Assembly (NCBI GenBank): GCA_032158295.1
Contig: CM063252.1
Location: 21,162,036 to 21,226,035, forward strand
Origin: Pycnopodia helianthoides
Taxonomy: Eukaryota; Echinodermata; Asteroidea; Forcipulatida; Asteriidae
Direction of reading: 5' to 3'
DNA length: 64,000 nt
Below are positions 48,511 through 60,690 of the stretch, piece after piece. The first letter of the stretch is position 1; each line of letters opens with the position of its first letter. A program made the position numbers and the translations under genes. The notes under the pieces are model-generated. The model made no database searches. It was given only the letters and a program-made list of their open reading frames with translations, and was not told the origin of the DNA.

Positions 48511-48928
48511 GGGGCCAATTTCATAGCGCGGTAAGCACATTTTCTTGCTTAGTTACTGTCGCAGAAAAATTGCTTAAGCGTGTAGCGTATTTCACAGCAT
48601 TGTTACGTCATTCTTTTTCATACAGTAAGCACTGGAAGGTTAGCATGTTTTTATCTGCTCACAGGGTCCAATTTCATAAAGACTGTAAGCACAAAAACTT
48701 GCTAAGCACAGACAAATTTAGCTTATTTGAAACAGGTAACCAGCCAAAATGTCATGAAAGTTCACATTGTTGCCACTGGTCCCAAACTAATTTTTTGCTT
48801 CGCAAATAAATTTTCTAGGCAGCATTTTCTGCTTAATGGCTTCATGAATTTTGGCCCTGAGTAGGAAATGGAAACTCACACAGTAAGCACCCAATCGGCC
48901 GTTAAGCAGTACTATGAAATTGGGCCCA
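48511..48928. mobile_element. GGGCCCAATTTC MITE with a nested copy (48664–48859)
   Basis: Outer ends GGGGCCAATTTCATAGCG and TACTATGAAATTGGGCCC. The inner copy starts GGGTCCAATTTCATAAAG and ends CTTCATGAATTTTGGCCC. Confidence 0.65.
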
Positions 48929-49012
48929 GGTAAAAGTTTATATATCACGTACTTTTGCAATAAAATAAACTGACTCATGATTTCAAACAAAGTCTTATTT
49001 AAGAATCACCAC

Positions 49013-49402
49013 TTAAAGGAACATTACAGAATTGGTAAGAAAAAAACTTGTAAAATATACTTTTGATCACAGATTTACATAAAACTTACACGATCTAATA
49101 TAGTAGAAAACATCCCTTGAAATATTCCTGTCTGAAATGTCATATTTGATGAGGAATGAATAAACTAATTTTCCGATTGGAGTTTATCGCTCAGTGAGCG
49201 TTTTATTCATTTGTTGAATTATGATTTCATGCAAATGTGTAATCGGTTTTCCACTATTTTCTCGTGACCCAGATGGCCGATCGATCTCAAACTTCTAGTT
49301 CTACAGGTTTGTCAGTTTATGTATATGGTGGATTACATAAAGTGCTTAACACTGCCACCAACTGTTGTGTGAGCAAAACCAATTCTGTAATGTTCCTTTA
49401 AA
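49013..49402. mobile_element. TTAA-flanked MITE, family 1 (copy 2)
   Basis: Inverted ends TTAAAGGAACATTACAGAAT and CCAATTCTGTAATGTTCC with TTAA at both sides, 390 bp. Strongly similar to 54264–54638. TTAA targets suggest piggyBac-like mobilisation, an inference. Confidence 0.85.
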
Positions 49403-49490
49403 TGTTCCCCCTATTTAGAATTAAAAAATCAAAATACAAAATTTAAAGAAGATTTAAGGAAAGGGGCACTGTCGTCGAGATCATAATCTG

Positions 49491-49987
49491 AGGCCAATTT
49501 CATGGCTCTGCTTACCGTATTAAAGCAAAGAATTGGCATACGGAAGCAGGACTCCGCGCTTACGTCAAATAGGGCCCCATTTCATGGCTCTGCTAACCGC
49601 CGAATTCTGCGCTAACGATCACCGTTCTCCGCTTGCACGGCAAGCGCCGAGTTTCTGCGCTAGCTGTGTAAGCGTAGAATGCCTATTAACGTGGAGTACG
49701 CAGGCGCACAATCCGAAATTCCCCGCTAACCCGTGAAATACGCTTGACGTAAGCGCGGAATTCCCTGCTTCCGGAAGCGCCGATTCTTTGCTTACGGTAA
49801 GCAGAACCATGAAATTGGGCCCATTTTACAGGTAAGCAGGTAATTTTCGCTTATGCGCGTGCGTACTCCACATTACTAGGCATTCTTCGCTTACACAGCT
49901 AGCGCGAGAATTCGGCACTTGCACAGTAAGCGGAGAACAATGTGTCGCAAGCGCAGAATTCGGCAGTAAGCAGAGCCATGAAATTGG
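49491..49987. mobile_element. GGGCCCAATTTC MITE, GC-rich subtype, split by an opposite-facing copy
   Basis: The outer element (49491–49987) is cut at about 49570 by an inner copy (49571–49822) in the reverse orientation. The inner body is highly similar, in the same direction, to 58894–59143. Outer halves join across the insert at GCGCTTACGTCAA. Confidence 0.75.
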
Positions 49988-50056
49988 ACACGAACTTACA
50001 CCAAGTTACTACACGTGCACGGCGCGTTGATGAACTTCACATCACAAACAAAAGCT

Positions 50057-50171
50057 TTAAAGGGCACCGTCATTATTATCGCGCGCGTGGGGGCAGTAAC
50101 TGGGTGAGAGAGTTCAGAATTTTATGTCTGGCCACAGACTCGCTGTGATCACAATGATAGTGCTCCTTTAA
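50057..50171. mobile_element. Short TTAA MITE downstream of the transporter gene
   Basis: Left TTAAAGGGCACCGTCATTAT, right ATGATAGTGCTCCTTTAA; TTAA at both sides, 115 bp, with ATCGCGCGCG inside as in the MITE at 20421. Confidence 0.7.
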
Positions 50172-50404
50172 AGACAATTTTTTTGCATATAGGCCCTATG
50201 CACCGTTCGCCTGTTTGGTTTCAAAATAACCGACGAAGCCCAAGCTGCAAGGACAAACCCGTGGTTTCGAAAAGGGCCTCGCACACGACGATAGTGCCCC
50301 TTTAAAGACAATTTGTTGGCTTAGGTACCGTTCGCCCGTTTGTTCTCTAAATAACTGACGGAGCCCAAGCTGCAAGACAAACCCGTGGTTTCGAAAAGGG
50401 CCTC
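50172..50404. repeat. ~120–135 bp tandem duplication ending at the transporter stop codon
   Basis: AAAGACAATTT … AGCCCAAGCTGCAAG … CCCGTGGTTTCGAAAAGGGCC occurs twice (ending near 50278 and 50402). The right end matches the MITE at 56668. The stop TGA (50405–50403) straddles the edge of the second copy. Confidence 0.7.
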
Positions 50405-53400
50405 AGACTCGTCCTTCTATGGAAAAGCCACCACGCGACGACCTACTGCAAGGTTTTTTGAGGGTACCATCTTCGTAACTCTTAATGAGTGAAACAGCAG
50501 CAAATAATAAGAAGGACAGTAGAAGCATTGAGCCAGCGACCAGGAATGAAGCCACGTAATTTCCTGTAGCGTCGAAGATTTTACCTGAAAGACAAAAACA
50601 TTGCACAATCAGTAACCAACAACTTGATTATGTAAAAATAAATCATAAACAAGAAAACAACATGATTATCTAATAAATCTAAACAAACTACGACGATAAA
50701 CCACAACTGAACAGCAAAAACCAAAATAGCGACGAAACAGTACCGAAAAGAGATTTTACAAAAATATGGCAAACTTGAAACAAAAGGTATAAATACGTTC
50801 CCTGTAGTTTTTACTTTTCAACAACTTTACTCGTTTTTGTGACTTGGAAATACTTTTTCAAAAGAGTTTTTTAAAAGCCTTGATAAAGACCAGTTAATAA
50901 AGACATAATGACAAGCTATTATGTAGATTATGAAAATAAGTTAATCGTATGTGACGTCAGTGGTCTATGGGGGGGGGGGGGTAGGGTTCTACCTGCAATG
51001 ACAGAGCCGGTCCCATTGAAGAGGAAGAATGTTGCCATGATTACGCTCACAGTTGCTGGCACTTGCTCCGGGCGGACGAACGTCTTCATATTGTATATGA
51101 ACAACGGTGTCCCAATACCGAAGAAACATCCCAGCACAGCCGCATAGGCAATTAAGAAGCCGTAATTGTCAGCTACTGGATTGAGGAATGTTACCGTAGC
51201 ACTGCACATAAGTACAATCAGCTGTAGCTTTTCGGCTCCGATGTATTTCTTATCCACAAACCAGCCGTGAGTTGGTCTGGTGATCATTGCTGTGATGGCA
51301 TAGACAGTGAGCAACAAGGCACTCTGATTGTCAGACCAACCAGCCTCCTTCGCTCTAGACGGGAGGTGGGTTAAGTTAGTTGTTACTGCCATCGAGTATA
51401 AACTAGATGCAAGGATTGTCATCATGACTAGTTTATGTGTGAACACAGACAAAATGGCTAGATACCGCGGAAGTTTTGACGGACTAGTATCAGCCTCATG
51501 TTCTGCCTCCACGTTATCAGTCGCTGTGACTGTATTAGAAACATTAGCGCCCTCAACGGGGTTTGGGGTTATGTCAAGATGCTTTTCAAGATGTTGATCC
51601 CCATCCTCGTTAATTTCTGGTTTATATGCTACCTCTCCGGAGGAGTCTTCACAAACGTCATCATGCAGTGAACAGTCGTCAGCTCTCCTACTCTCCAACT
51701 CAAGATTTGCATCTGGAACTTCTACTGTATTATTGGTTCTTAGTGGACGAAAGAGGGCGCACGCAGCCAAACTGTTCATTTGAAATGCTCCAACGATGAA
51801 CATAGTTCCTCTCCATCCATAATTTTCAATGAGGAAACGAAACATAGGCGGGAAGATGATTTGACCCATGTTGGTTCCAACAACAACAATCCCGTTCGCG
51901 AGCGCGTATCTCTTATCGAAGTATTGCGTCACCATTATCATTGCCGGGGGGACCATCATCACCATCCCCAAACCTGAACACAAAATTAAGAGTTCAAAAT
52001 CTCACTCAATTACAGGCCGTGTCCGAATTGGTGCCTCGGCTAAGGCTGTTGCTATGGGCATCGTTTTGCTTAACGAGACGATCAGACCGAATCCGCAGCC
52101 TCTATTTCGGAAACGACTTGCAATAAGTTGGTGTCTCGGAAAAAAAAAGTTTTTTAGAAAGTGAAGTCTGAAAAGTGCCTTTGCAATTCAAACAAGAGTT
52201 TTAACTTGTCTATAGTCTAAAATGATAACTTGTCTATAATCCAGGCTGGGCTTGTCGCATTTACAAGGAATTATACATCCATTGCACTGTTTTCTACAAA
52301 ACAAACACCCACAATACACCTTGAGCAACCCGTGTGAGTGTGATAACATTTCCAAAATATAGTCCTGTCATCGACGGTAGAGGTTTTGAATGATTGTTCG
52401 CTTCCACATGAATGATATTCAACCTGTCATATGTACGTGTAGTAGTTGAATTGGTTTTGAAAAGAGTAAGCGGTGAAATAACTCGACGTTTCGACTAGTT
52501 ACTTCTGACTGTCTTCAAGAAAATTGATCCAAAGTACGTAAATACAATATACAGCTTTGAAGAACTTACCAGACATTGCACCACATAGGTAGAGTTGCCA
52601 GACATCCGTCACGAACGATCCCGATATGTTAGCTGCTGATGTTATGATTGCACCAACCATTGACACTCGTCGTATACCGAGCCTAGTTGAAATCTCTCCA
52701 ATGAATAAACCTGTACATAGTCAACAAGGAACACAAGCTGGTTATCAAAGTCACTTCAGTCACCTCAACCATGCTTGGTCTTCATCAGTGGTGCACCCTA
52801 AAAAATCATCTGTGGGGAGGGGGGGGGTGTCGGAGAAAGAAAATGCCTTCAAATGATTGGCAAGCCTTTACTTTCAATGATAGGCTTATATCTAGGAAAT
52901 GTTATCACATTCAAACGGGATGCTCAAGGTGTAGGTAGGTGGTTTTTGTGTGTGTAGAAAACAGTGCACTGCATGTATAATTCCTTGTAAAATGAAAAAA
53001 AGCCCAGCCTGGGTTATAGGAAATTTCTTTGTAAATAGCAGACAAGTTACAACTCTTGTTTAATGAGAGACTTTAGAATGCTAGATGGCAGCAGACATAC
53101 CAGGTAAAACGCTACATGCTGAACAGTGGATATTCAGGATATCAGCTAAACTCTCCCACAACCCCTTTCGGTGCCGTAGACAATTTGGTAGCAATTTGCC
53201 TTTACTTTTTCGTCTCTTTTTACAGTTTTTAGGATAAAAGCATCGGGAGACGCGGGGGGGTTGGGACTGGAGTGTTTGCTGTATTTCGATGGCATGATGA
53301 AAAAAATTATTATTAATTTGGAAAACTCATTCAGTATGTTAATCAGTCTGTATACGATATCAGATTAGACTCTTACATCAAGCCACACAGTCAGTTTTTA

Positions 53401-55180
53401 ATATTGATTCTGTTGTGCATACACACCAAGGAAATCAGTGAATGAACAACTACGGCCTTGAGTAAAGGCTATGGATTTCCCATCCCACTCACCCACCCTG
53501 ACCTTTACTATCGATACACGAGTCATATCTCCAGTAAACATTTTATAGATAAACAAGAAAAGCCTGATAAAACTAGTTCTGAAGTTCAAAGTCTGTACAA
53601 AGGCGTACCCAATGGGCCTTTGCAAAACGAAGACTCCGGGCTCTCTCGACCGCCATTTTAGTATAGCCATGGAAATAGCATCGAGTGCAATCAGCGCGTA
53701 ATTACAGCTACACACGAAGTCACTGCCGAAGCTGAATGCTCCCCGAACCACAGTTTTGCAAAGGCCATGTTAACTTTATTCACTTGATAAGGGGCACCGA
53801 CATAACTTCCTGATGACGTACGTAGCATCCGTCAACTAATCATACAATGAAGTTTGTACAAGTTGGTATCAATAATTGTCACAGTGTTATGTAGGACGCT
53901 TTCAAATTGAGTCCCAATTCTGACTGAAATCGATTTTATGACCAATAACATAAGTTTCTCAAGACAGAAGATTCAATACTACGAAATACAAATAATTGCA
54001 ATTCCTAACACCATTGTATCAAAGTAAACTGATGTATTGACACAGCTATATAACGTCTAGGCCTACTAGAGAACCAGTGAAATAAAGGTTGTTTTTAAAG
54101 CCACGCCCAGTAGAATATTGCTAAACATAAATATGTTACCAACCAAAATCCATGCCAACTACATTGTTATGACCGGTGCACGTTATTTCTTTGCTTTGCG
54201 GAGAAATGTGCTTAACATTGTTTACGAAATCAGCTAATACTTGTATAGCTTATCAAATTGGTATTAAAGGAACATTACAGAATTGGTAATTGTAAAATAT
54301 ACTTTTGATCACAGATTTACATAAAACTTACACGATCTAATGATGATGATAGTAGAAAACATCCCTAGAAATATTTCTGTCTGAAATGCCATATTTGATG
54401 AGAAATAAATCAACTAATTTCCGATTGAAGTTTATTGCTCATGAGCGTTTTATTCATGCATTGTATAACACATGCAAATTTGTAATCGGTTATTGCACTA
54501 TTTTCTCGTGACCCAGATGGCCGATCGATCTCAAACTTCTACAGGTTTGTCAGTTTATGTATATGGTGGATTACATAAAGTGATTACACTGCCAGTAACT
54601 GTTTTATAAGCAAAACCAATTCTGTAATGTTCCTTTAACGCCAAGTAGAATATTACTAAACAGAAATAAGTACCAACCAAAAAACCATATCATTTACATT
54701 GTTGTGACTGGCGCACGTTATTTCTTTGCTTTGCAGAGAAATTTGCTTAACATGTTACGAAATCATAATACGTATAGGCCTATAGCCTATCAAATTGACA
54801 TTTGAATGCACTAACAAAAATAACTTCATTAATGAAACAAAGTCCAATCAAAAGCAGGATTCATCACTCGTTCGTGCATTAATTTTGTTTATCTGAACTC
54901 TCACATCAACTTGATCAAACTTCGTAAGTCAAAACTTAAGGTAAATGATGTTGTACTCACTTGTGGGACTAGCAATCAGGAACGGCATGCTGACCAGCCA
55001 GCTGGAAGACGTAGCGGATAGGTCGAAGTACTCCTTCCATTCGATGTACAGGATCCCAAGAGATAGGGTATACCCCCTGGACAGGACGTAGCATAAATGC
55101 GCAGCTAGGCATACCATCCACGCCCAACCATGGTCTATGGAGGAAGCCTTCCCCTTAGACACGCGCTTCGACTTCGCCAT
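50403..55180 (-). CDS. Monocarboxylate-transporter-like MFS carrier (SLC16 family), 4 exons, 507 aa
   Basis: Exons 55180–54961, 52710–52570, 51973–50993 and 50584–50403; introns of 2250, 596 and 408 bp, all GT–AG, all phase 1. The family signature DHGWAWMV lies at residues 16–23 at the head of the first membrane helix, and the second one, YFDKRYALANG, at 138–148. Six helices are followed by a charged cytosolic loop (about 197–289, rich in D/E and S/T), then six more helices ending with GKIFDATGNY in exon 4 and a short basic tail. Length matches SLC16 proteins (about 450–550 aa). Members move lactate, pyruvate, ketones, creatine, aromatic amino acids or thyroid hormone across the plasma membrane, usually with protons; the substrate cannot be told here. 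The ATG at 55180 was chosen because only a TTG lies upstream in frame. Intron 1 carries a TTAA-type MITE and the stop codon abuts another repeat. Confidence 0.93.
52015..52110. mobile_element. GGCCGTGTCCGAATTGG MITE (partial), in intron 2 of the transporter gene
   Basis: Starts GGCCGTGTCCGAATTGGTGC, has GGCTGTTGCTA inside and loses similarity near CCGAATCCGC. It lies 41 bp upstream of the exon 3 acceptor on the gene strand. Confidence 0.55.
54264..54638. mobile_element. TTAA-flanked MITE, family 1 (copy 3), in intron 1 of the transporter gene
   Basis: Same ends as copy 2, 375 bp, TTAA at both sides. It lies in transporter intron 1, far from either splice site. Confidence 0.85.
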
Positions 55181-55254
55181 TTTGTTTATCAAACACCAGT
55201 TTCACAACTGGTGAGATTACAAAATGACGATCGTGTTCCCTTCCTCCTTGGTTT

Positions 55255-55262
55255 TTTTTATA
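55255..55262 (-). promoter_or_regulatory. TATA-like box upstream of the transporter gene
   Basis: TATAAAAA on the minus strand, 75–82 bp upstream of the ATG at 55180, would place a start near 55230. It sits in an A-rich run, so the match could be chance. Confidence 0.4.
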
Positions 55263-55429
55263 CAGAATCGTCCCTTACTATACATTGACTTTGACATCAC
55301 CTGTTGGTTTATCATTGAGAAGGGACTTTGGCTTTGTATGAGCTAACCTACTTGACCTATGCATAATCTCTGTATGTGTCACTCCGTATTTACTGGCACC
55401 AACAACTGGCACATGGACAAAGATCTGTG

Positions 55430-55650
55430 TATTCACTTCATTGTGACCCAAAACATAAAATAAAAAACCTGTGAAAATTTAATCTGAATCGGTCAGTGGA
55501 GTCACAAGAAGATAGTGGGGGAAAAAACCATTGGTAATTGCCAAAGACCTGCATCTGCGCTTTATGTGACCCAACATGTAATAAAAAACATGTGAAAATT
55601 TAATCCGAATCGGTCAGAGGAGTCACAAGAAAATAGTGGAAAAAACCTTA
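55430..55650. repeat. ~120 bp direct duplication
   Basis: TGTGAAAATTTAATC(T/C)GAATCGGTCAG and GGAGTCACAAGAA appear twice, near 55472 and 55590, each after TGTGACCCAA. Confidence 0.7.
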
Positions 55651-55751
55651 TATTTATGTTTTTTTTACTGTTATAAAACATCGAGTTTTTGTCTCACGAG
55701 ATCAAAACTAATGGTTACACTCATTCCTCAAAAAATAGGCATATTCGCCCT

Positions 55752-55917
55752 TTGCACGGTCAGCCATTTGCGTGTAGAGCCTCGCACTGGGGACAGCAGT
55801 GAATAGAAGCATTATATGACTCTGTATTGTCACGGTTAAGTAATGACACGCATCCAAACAGATACATACATGAAGCATGAAGTCGAGGCTCTACACGCAC
55901 ATGGCGGATCCCTTGCA
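55752..55917. mobile_element. MITE with GCGTGTAGAGCCTCG arms
   Basis: GCGTGTAGAGCCTCG and its exact reverse complement CGAGGCTCTACACGC lie about 100 bp apart, with weaker pairing outward (GCCATTTG/CATGGC). Confidence 0.7.
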
Positions 55918-56667
55918 AGTAGCGATTAGTATTTCAGGCAAAATATTATGAGGAACGTTTGCTCACCACCGTGACCATCTTTATACATTTATTGTAAGTT
56001 CTATGCAATTTTTTGACGCTTGTTTAAAATGTATATTGCGAGTCTGGGAGGGCACTTTTTGGGGGGTGAAAGTTTGTGTAGTACTTTTGGTCTTCCATGA
56101 ACGGGCTCTGCAAAATGCATTGTACAAAGAATAAGATAATTACAACATAACATAAAACTAGATCAATGCTAAAGTGGAATATTTGAGGAACCATCAGTGA
56201 CCCATGCACAAAATAGCTAGGGCCTATACCGACTTAAAAAAGAGTAAGTTTGCAAATAATGTTCTAAATTCTGCCTATTGAAACCAACTCCTTTTGTGGG
56301 GTATGCATAAACTGGTTGTATAAAACACCTTTAAGATTACGACCCTTGCCTTTCGTTCATCTCATTTTCTTATCACCAGCCAGTTAGTTTTTGCAGAAAA
56401 TTAACTAATAGAATAAACATCTAAAAAGACCAGAAACTTGCACAAAGTCCAATGACACAAACACAATAGTTCGACAACACGCGGCATTCATTCTGATAAT
56501 AAATGATAACATTATACCCTTCATGTGACAGAGGGACCCCCCCCCCCATGTTCCCATACTCTAACACACTCTTTCCCCATTGTACTGAATGACCCCCCCC
56601 CCTAAAATTCTCCTCCAGATATCCACAGAACACAATGAAGACACAAGTGGGAAGGTGACCCATTATA

Positions 56668-56827
56668 GGCCCTTTTCGAATTCACGGCTTCGGCTCCAAA
56701 ATCGGCTCAGGCTAGCTAGGCTCCCTCAATTATTTTAACTTACGCATGCTTTGCGGTCAGGGCTTCAGACAAGAAAACTGGGCATGAAGCCCAATCCGGA
56801 GACGAAGCCGTGGATTCGAAAAGGGCC
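56668..56827. mobile_element. MITE with GGCCCTTTTCGAA ends, 160 bp
   Basis: Left GGCCCTTTTCGAATTCACGG, right CCGTGGATTCGAAAAGGGCC; ATA on both sides. Its end is also found at the transporter 3' end. Confidence 0.8.
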
Positions 56828-57203
56828 ATAGTCATAGAACATCGCGCACCAAATGTTCGGCCCAAAGTCTGTCAACCCGACGGGATAGTACAAATATGTA
56901 GGACAAAACTACGGAGTTCTAAAAGCGCCACACAAAATCCTGATTTGTTTTCTCTCTCTTTACACTATAGCAATGTCGACTTCCAACGATGAACTATCTC
57001 ACGACTACGACACCTTGACAGGAGAATGTCGACATTCTCAGCAAATGTCACGCCCATGGTCCCAACAATTTGGATGCTGGCACATCCAGAAGTCCGTACA
57101 AGACGCAAAATTGTACAGGCAATTTTAGAAGCAACCGCTGCATGCACGCGGAAAAGAACCACATTAGCCGAACAATTGAAAATACATTTTTCTAACAGTG
57201 TTA

Positions 57204-57322
57204 GGCCGTGCCCTTAGCAGCAGCAGCTGTGGCTGTTGCTAAGGGTGTTGCTAAGGGGAGCCTATGCTTTCAATGCACGTTAACACAGCGATTAAGCCAC
57301 AGCTGCTAACCCAGATACGGCC
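57204..57322. mobile_element. GGCCGTGTCCGAATTGG MITE (copy 3)
   Basis: Left GGCCGTGCCCTTAGCAGC, right AGCTGCTAACCCAGATACGG; shares GTTGCTAAGGGTGTTGCTAA with 44784–44920. Confidence 0.55.
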
Positions 57323-57395
57323 ATATCCCTAATTAAGGGTGCACCCCACTAAATAAGGAGGAAACAGAGCATCGGCCTCATTCATAATTTGTTAG

Positions 57396-58436
57396 GCCCT
57401 CAACATATTTTATGGTAGACAGAATAATTTCAGAGCCAAATAAAAGGAGTACAGTGACCTGGGGTTATTGACTTCCAACTTGAGGTATTTTGGATAATAT
57501 AGGCCCTGAAAAATGGTCCTAGTTGCCGATGTAGTGCTTTTATTTGGAGGGAAAATAACCCACTAACATGCCTTGGGACTCCCCATTACGAATTGAGCAG
57601 AGGATAAAAGTTCAAGAGTCATTGGATAATTTTCCCTTTAGGTATTTGGGGGTATTTTTTTTTGTTTTTAACATTTAGCATTTTGCACTGTATGCTATAA
57701 TGGGAGTTTATTTAGTGGGGTGCATCCCCATTGACAATGCAACAACTAAAATGTGATTATTGGTAATAGGGGCCTGGCTAGAACCGAATGCCTGTAAGTT
57801 ACCTCACGTGACAATGATTGACCCTTGACCTACTCCAACAAAAATTGGACCCTATCAGACGTACATTTGCCCTTCATACACACCAGTCGAGAATTAGCAA
57901 AGAACAGTTGCTAGTCCATTCACTGCCCTCAACATATTTTATGTTAGACAGAATAATTTCAGAGCCAAATAAAAGGAGTACAGTGACCTGGGGTTATTGA
58001 CTTCCAACTTGAGGTATTTTCTCAACGGGCCTTAGGACTCCCCATTACGAATTGAGCAGAGGATAAAAGTTCAAGAGTCATTGGATAATTTTCCCTTTAC
58101 CGTAAAAAGTTGTGAGTTGTCTAGGTATTTGGGGGTATTTTTTTTTTTTTTAAACATTTAGCATTTTGCACTGTATGCTATAATGGGAATTTATTTAGTG
58201 GGGTGCATCCCCATTGACAATGCAAAAACTAAAATGTGATTATTGGTAATAGGGGCTTGGCTTAAACCGCCGGTTGTACAAGGGAATTCATATGATGCCT
58301 GTGAGTTATACCTCACGTGACAATAATTGACCCTTGACCTACTCCAACAAAAATTGGACCCTACCAGACGTACATTTGCCCTTCATACACACCAGTCGAG
58401 AATTAGCAAAAAACAGTAGCTAGTCCATTTCACTGC
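57396..58436. repeat. ~0.5 kb tandem segmental duplication
   Basis: 57396–57924 and 57925–58436 both run from GCCCTCAACATATTTTATG to CTAGTCCATT(T)CACT and are nearly identical apart from indels (a ~75 bp block only in the first, a ~34 bp block and a ~20 bp block only in the second). Confidence 0.9.
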
Positions 58437-58893
58437 ACGTAGAACATAGACAGCATGCTCACGTACAACAAACCATGCTGTAGAAACCCGCCCAACAAGA
58501 CTGGCAGGTGAGTTCCTTAAAACTCCAAACTGTAAAGGCCTAGTTTACACCAGACAATACAGCCAGCTTAAGGTGTATCTGGCTGCACTGTATGCAAAAG
58601 GAACGCTGAGGGAAGCAAAATATTGTTTTCCTAACAGCGACTACCTGCAAGTAAATTCTAATGTCAACATGATTGTTATTTCCTTTGTCATGGAGCTGGT
58701 TACCTGTAAATCGCTTCGTGTAACGTTGCCTGAACGTATATTAACATGCCAGGTCAGTGGAGAGTGGCTGGTGTGGCAACCCCCCCCCCCCCACACACAC
58801 ACACAAAAAGGCGAATTGCGCAGATATTTCGTCTGATAGCGCCCTCTTTTGAATCAACTTCCTTCAGCCCGTGTTATCGGAGACAAACACACC

Positions 58894-59143
58894 GGGGCCC
58901 AATTTCATGGCTGTGCTTACCGCCGAATTCTGCGCTTGCGGTGACCATTCTCCGCTTACTGTTCAAGCGCCGAATTTCTGCGCTAGCTGTGTAAGCGTAG
59001 AATGCCTAAACGTGGAGTACGCACGCGCACAAGCCGAAATTCCCCGCTAACCCGTGAAATACGCTTGACGTAAGCGCGGAATTCCCTGCTTCCGCAAGCG
59101 CCGATTCTTTGCTTACGGTAAGCAGAGCCATGAAATTGGGCCC
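58894..59143. mobile_element. GGGCCCAATTTC MITE, GC-rich subtype, intact
   Basis: Left GGGGCCCAATTTCATGGC, right GAGCCATGAAATTGGGCCC, 250 bp, long body match to 49571–49822, so a recent family. Confidence 0.85.
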
Positions 59144-59995
59144 AGATATGTAGCACAGGTCAGACAAAATGGCCAGGCTTGGAATTGTCTCATCAATCGT
59201 ATACCTCCATGATCGAATAGACATTTCCATTACATCGTCACAGCTCGAGTTTTTGCCAATCAAGGTTGGAAAACTATGGGAAGCCATAAATGCAAGGCAA
59301 AAACAGCGCTGTTTGTTTATCGACAACAGAAAGGGCTATAAACAGGGCATTCGTGCCTTGCAAATGGGGGATAGTGCCCCCTGTTTTTAAAGTTCACGTC
59401 AAACTTCCTTGGAATTTTCCCCAAACTGCCACAAGAGGGCGTTTTAGAGTATTCTGCAAAGTTTAGTTTAAAACAAGGTCACATTTTTTATTTGTAGTCC
59501 AAATTTTTATTTTTTTTTTAATTTAAGGACATGGACAAAATTCATAAACAGCGCTCATTATCAACTTTATGGAAGAACTTTACTGCCACAGACAAAGAAG
59601 AAAACAGGGCACCAATATGCCTATGTCACGCACATTCAAATCAATTATCTCGCATAATACGTAAGGATTACAAAGTCGTATAATTCGGGAATGAAAATAA
59701 CTAGGACGGTAGAACAAAAGATTTGAGCATCGTAGAAATTGCGCATTAAAAAGAATCTTACCCGAAGCAGACTAGAAGGTGGTTGCATGGACAACTAAAG
59801 CTGTCCCATCCGTCATCTTCGGAGAGACTCTTTCACACTATTCAGCAGATAGAGGTCTTTATCGATTTGAATAAATTGATCACAAACACCTGGTGAGGAA
59901 ATATAAACCATTTTCCCATTGAGATAATCATCATGTGAACTTAAAAGTGCACAGTAGATATTTGAGTGAATTTCATTGAATAACAACTTTACATG

Positions 59996-60410
59996 TACTC
60001 TAAATAACTCCTGGGTCAGAATTGACCCGTATTCCGGGTCCAAGTCAGGCTGATCCAGAAAGTGGTTAAAATGGGGTGTAAACTCGGATTCCTTTCACCA
60101 ATTTCTGTGTCACTTTGATGCAGATTCCGGGTCCCAGTCAGGCTGATCCGGAAAGTGGTTAAAATGGGGTCTAAACTAGGATAAGGGCTCAATTTGACCC
60201 ATTTCTGTGTCACTTTGACGCAGATTCCGGGTCCCAGACCGGCTGATCCAGAAAGTGGTTAAAATGGGGTCTAAACTCGGATAGGGGGTCAGTTTGAACC
60301 ATTTCTGTGTCACTTTGGAGAATATTCCGGGTCATACTGACCCATAAATGGATCAGCCCCAACAGGACCCAAATCCGGATCACATCTGACCCTGGAGTTT
60401 TTAGAGTGTA
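59996..60410. mobile_element. MITE with CACTCTAAAAACTCC ends and an expanded internal repeat
   Basis: Left TACTCTAAATAACTCC, right GGAGTTTTTAGAGTGTA. Inside, a 93–100 bp unit (GATTCCGGGTCC … GGCTGATCC … TGTGTCACTTTG) is repeated about three times, with GGCTGATCC at 60048, 60141 and 60241. Confidence 0.75.
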
Positions 60411-60530
60411 TAACCTTTAAAGGGGTACATGCATTGACCTTTGACAGAGTACATTAATTCCAATCCTCTAATTTTAAACTAACAGACCTATTACAACCAA
60501 CCTGTGAAAATTGCATCAGTTCTGGGTTCA

Positions 60531-60690
60531 ATTTCATAGAGCTGCTTAAAGCACAAAAAGTAGCTCAGCACAAATAAATTATGCTTACCAGAAAAAGGTT
60601 ACCGGTCAAACTAAGCACAAAAAGTAGCTAAGCACAACAAAATTATGCTTACCAGATTAAGGTTACCGGTCAAACTATGCAATGTCACAT
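60531..60690. mobile_element. GGGCCCAATTTC MITE, partial, with an inner duplication
   Basis: Starts GGTTCAATTTCATAGAGCTG; a ~65 bp block (AAGCACAAAAAGTAGCT … GGTTACCGGTCAAACT) is repeated twice. The right end is absent. Confidence 0.55.

Noticed and set aside
53398..53751. 117 aa minus-strand frame in transporter intron 1
   Set aside because: No homology; lies inside the intron with no matching splice sites.
56973..57131. 52-codon frame starting MSTSNDELSHDYD
   Set aside because: Open on both strands in this GC-richer patch, no homology and no splice sites with a partner.
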